This document shows positions 31,925 through 32,842 of a DNA stretch of 32,842 bases, in pieces (the stretch's first letter is position 1; each line of letters opens with the position of its first letter). Both the position numbers and the translations under genes were made by a program. Below the pieces are notes generated by a model. That model saw nothing but the letters and a program-made list of their open reading frames with translations. It was not told where the DNA came from and did no database searches. The stretch is from an uncultured SAR116 cluster alpha proteobacterium. Its GTDB lineage: Bacteria > Pseudomonadota > Alphaproteobacteria > Puniceispirillales > Marisalimonadaceae. The stretch lies in NCBI GenBank assembly GCA_902583415.1, contig CACHVW010000011.1, positions 1-32,842 on the forward strand. Reading direction: 5' to 3'.

Positions 31925-32803
31925 TCAACTAATTATAGATCTTTGTGCTGATATTACGTCTTCATTCTTAACTGATGTAATGTCACTATCGAAAACAACT
32001 CTTTCAATGCCGTTAGCAATTATCATTCTTTTTCCTTTTGCCCTTCCTATTAATGTAAGGCCAGCCTGTTTTGCAAGTGTTACACCTGATTCTGTGAAAC
32101 CTGATCTTGAAATCAAAATAGGAATACCCATTTGGACAGTCTTAATTACCATTTCTGAGGTGAGTCTTCCAGTGGTATAAAAAATTTTATCACTAGTATT
32201 CTCATTATTTAAAAAAATCCAACCTGCAATTTTATCAACAGCATTATGCCTTCCTACATCTTCAACATAAACAAGAGGTTTATCATTTTTACATAAAACA
32301 CACCCATGTAATGCGCCAGCTTTAAGATAGAGACTTGGTTTAGTATTAACTTTTTTTGAAATTGTATAAATCCACGAAGTTTTTATTTTGGTAGTTTTGT
32401 CAAGATTTATTGATGAGAAATCATCCATTATATCGCCATAAACAGTTCCAACAGCACAACCGCTTGTCCTTATTTTCTTTTCCATTTTTTCTTCGTAGTT
32501 TGTTTTTCTTTTTGTTCTTACTATTACAACTTGTAAGTCTTCATCATAAGTAACTTCAGAAATCACATCATTTTTTTTGAGCATGTTTTGGTTTAATAAA
32601 TATCCAACTGCAAGAAGATCAGGCATATCACCAAGTGTCATAGCAGTTACAATTTCTTGTTTATTAAGATAAATCGTTAAAGGTATTTCTTTAACTACAG
32701 GAAGTTTTACGCAGTCACCTGCTTCGTTAACTCCTTCAATCTCTTTTGTTAAATTATCATTTTCCAAATCCGGTGATATTAGAAATTCTTCATCATTTTT
32801 CAT
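31925..32803 (-). CDS. fdhD: Formate dehydrogenase accessory sulfurtransferase FdhD
   Basis: A 292-residue cytoplasmic protein that passes sulfur to the bis-MGD metal before insertion in FdhA. Family motifs are EDVGRHNAVDKI (181-192), TTGRLTSEMV (210-219) and ILISRSGFT (229-237). In the loop that carries CxxC in E. coli FdhD this protein reads TSGCAVGTVYGD: Cys116 is kept but the second Cys is Gly119. A different CxxC, HGCVLC (Cys168, Cys171), occurs further on. ATG 32803 is preferred over an upstream TTG. It is the first gene of the minus-strand operon; only 39 bases remain upstream to the window edge, too few to judge what precedes it. Confidence 0.93.
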   Translation of the reverse strand: MKNDEEFLISPDLENDNLTKEIEGVNEAGDCVKLPVVKEIPLTIYLNKQEIVTAMTLGDMPDLLAVGYLLNQNMLKKNDVISEVTYDEDLQVVIVRTKRKTNYEEKMEKKIRTSGCAVGTVYGDIMDDFSSINLDKTTKIKTSWIYTISKKVNTKPSLYLKAGALHGCVLCKNDKPLVYVEDVGRHNAVDKIAGWIFLNNENTSDKIFYTTGRLTSEMVIKTVQMGIPILISRSGFTESGVTLAKQAGLTLIGRAKGKRMIIANGIERVVFDSDITSVKNEDVISAQRSIIS

Positions 32804-32842
32804 CTTCAAACCTAATTTTTAACGTTGTTTAGAAGCTGCCCA

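Noticed and set aside
1-32842. tRNA genes, CRISPR arrays, insertion sequences or phage genes
   Set aside because: No cloverleaf, regular spaced repeats, transposase or terminal inverted repeats were seen on either strand.

Overview
The window is AT-rich and densely coded, with short or overlapping gene junctions, Shine-Dalgarno-led starts and many TTG starts. Gene content points to a low-GC, streamlined, probably marine alphaproteobacterium. The strongest pointer is the set of small conserved families (DUF3305, DUF3306, DUF6352, DUF6505, DUF6494) that I know from alphaproteobacterial formate dehydrogenase (FDH) loci. I cannot place it at genus level; an AEGEAN-169/HIMB59-like or SAR11-neighbouring lineage is only a guess from base composition. 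I see no tRNA, rRNA, CRISPR array, insertion sequence or phage gene.

Layout. Bases 1-1721 hold the 3' part of a RecQ-family helicase. Bases 1840-4772 hold a group of very small proteins: a YdhR-like monooxygenase, several other probable dimeric alpha/beta-barrel proteins (one internally duplicated), a SnoaL/NTF2-like protein and a 4-oxalocrotonate-type tautomerase. Together they look like an undescribed small-molecule catabolic or detoxification set. Bases 4773-13170 are mixed housekeeping and accessory genes: EamA permease, YaaA, an M20 carbamoylase/allantoate-type hydrolase, PyrE, a Sel1-repeat protein, an unknown protein, a PhyH-family dioxygenase, a lysophospholipid acyltransferase and an amidase.

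From 13308 to the right edge nearly everything belongs to one respiratory FDH system. A first plus-strand operon (13308-17210) encodes DUF5076, DUF6494, Mrp, a degenerate biotin/lipoate-ligase-like protein, DUF6505 and DUF6352. A minus-strand gene (17207-19237) encodes a multi-cluster ferredoxin-like protein. A second plus-strand run (19383-30100) encodes DUF3305, DUF3306, a TorD-type chaperone, a small Tat-signal protein, FdhA (Cys type, Tat-exported), FdhB (four [4Fe-4S] clusters), a small lipoprotein, FdhC (cytochrome b), a WD40-cytochrome c fusion, a 40-residue membrane protein, a periplasmic trypsin-like protease and MoeA. Tail to tail with it, a minus-strand operon (32803 to 30107) encodes FdhD, a MobA-MobB fusion and a 2OG-Fe(II) oxygenase.

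How it fits together (inference): MoeA and MobAB make bis-MGD cofactor, FdhD sulfurates it, TorD and the DUF proteins with Mrp mature FdhA and FdhB in the cytoplasm, and Tat exports the complex. Electrons from formate go to quinone through FdhC and possibly also to the WD40-cytochrome c. Regulatory structure stands out here: a perfect inverted repeat over the torD ribosome binding site, a duplicated GC-rich 18-base hairpin motif flanking the Tat-protein gene, and a strong terminator between fdhB and the lipoprotein/fdhC genes.
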